14,432 bases of DNA from DATATV01 sp035551355 (GTDB lineage Bacteria; Actinomycetota; Actinomycetes; Mycobacteriales; Pseudonocardiaceae). Location: positions 1 through 14,432 of the forward strand of contig DASZNF010000102.1 in assembly GCA_035551355.1 (NCBI GenBank), read 5' to 3'. The position numbers and the translations under genes were made by a program. Of the stretch, positions 14,318 to 14,432 are shown in pieces. The stretch's first letter is position 1. Every line of letters begins with the position of its first letter. The notes under the pieces were generated by a model. The model did not search any database, was not told the origin of the DNA, and saw nothing but the letters and a program-made list of their open reading frames with translations.

Positions 14318-14432
14318 TCCCGGTCAGCCCGTCCCCCATCGCGTTGATCGCCACCGCCTGGGCGTAGCCCTCCTTGACTCAATCAGCTGGGAACAGCGGC
14401 CCGCGACTGCCACGCCGACTGTGGGTAATCCT
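14318..14432. other. Right edge, no supported gene
   Basis: The last 115 bp hold no frame that can be called with confidence. On the minus strand, KEGYAQAVAINAMGDGLTG reads like protein, but a stop lies just upstream in that frame and the frame runs into the terminator stem without ending. Confidence 0.3.

Noticed and set aside
14318..14432. Possible remnant of a minus-strand gene (KEGYAQAVAINAMGDGLTG)
   Set aside because: A stop sits just upstream in frame and the frame runs through the terminator stem. Joining it to the neighbouring frame needs a frameshift that cannot be supported from 115 bp.
1..14432. CRISPR arrays, transposases, phage genes, tRNA or rRNA genes
   Set aside because: No regular long repeats with spacers, transposase motifs, integration repeats or RNA gene signatures were seen. 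The window is explained by metabolic and regulatory genes.

Overview
The window is high-GC DNA with frequent GTG starts, strong GGAGG-type ribosome binding sites, and tightly packed or overlapping genes. These traits point to an actinomycete. The gene set (Streptomyces-type L-rhamnose isomerase, LacI regulators, lutABC) suggests a member of the Streptomyces/Pseudonocardiales kind, but genus cannot be fixed from this sequence alone.

Layout. (1) Positions 1-1059 hold a partial tautomerase gene (minus strand) and a divergent TetR-family regulator. They share an 83-bp gap that contains two perfect or near-perfect palindromes. (2) Positions 1070-9662 are a minus-strand L-rhamnose uptake and catabolism operon. 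In transcription order it reads rhaT (ABC ATPase), rhaP, rhaQ (permeases), rhaS (lipoprotein binding protein), a broken rhaM (mutarotase), rhaI (isomerase), rhaB (kinase), then a LacI-family regulator. (3) Positions 9854-13728 run the other way: a second, closely similar LacI-family regulator followed by lutA, lutB and lutC, the iron-sulfur L-lactate oxidation complex. (4) Positions 13729-14432 hold a three-copy imperfect tandem repeat, a small secreted protein and a perfect 15-bp-stem terminator.

How it fits together. RhaS-RhaP-RhaQ-RhaT import L-rhamnose. RhaI converts it to L-rhamnulose and RhaB makes L-rhamnulose-1-phosphate. In actinobacteria the next steps are usually carried out by a fused aldolase/dehydrogenase (RhaEW), giving dihydroxyacetone phosphate and L-lactate, which LutABC would oxidise to pyruvate. 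That middle gene is absent here: rhaI is followed directly by rhaB, 4 bp later. Three 12-bp sites resembling TGAAACGTTTCA lie before rhaT, before the second lacI gene and before the first lacI gene. The two regulators have almost identical recognition helices, so they probably read the same operator.

The points most worth a second look are the rhaM gene inactivated by an internal deletion, the missing aldolase/dehydrogenase, the two flanking paralogous regulators with shared operators, and the palindromes between the tautomerase and tetR genes. No novel defence, CRISPR or mobile system was found.
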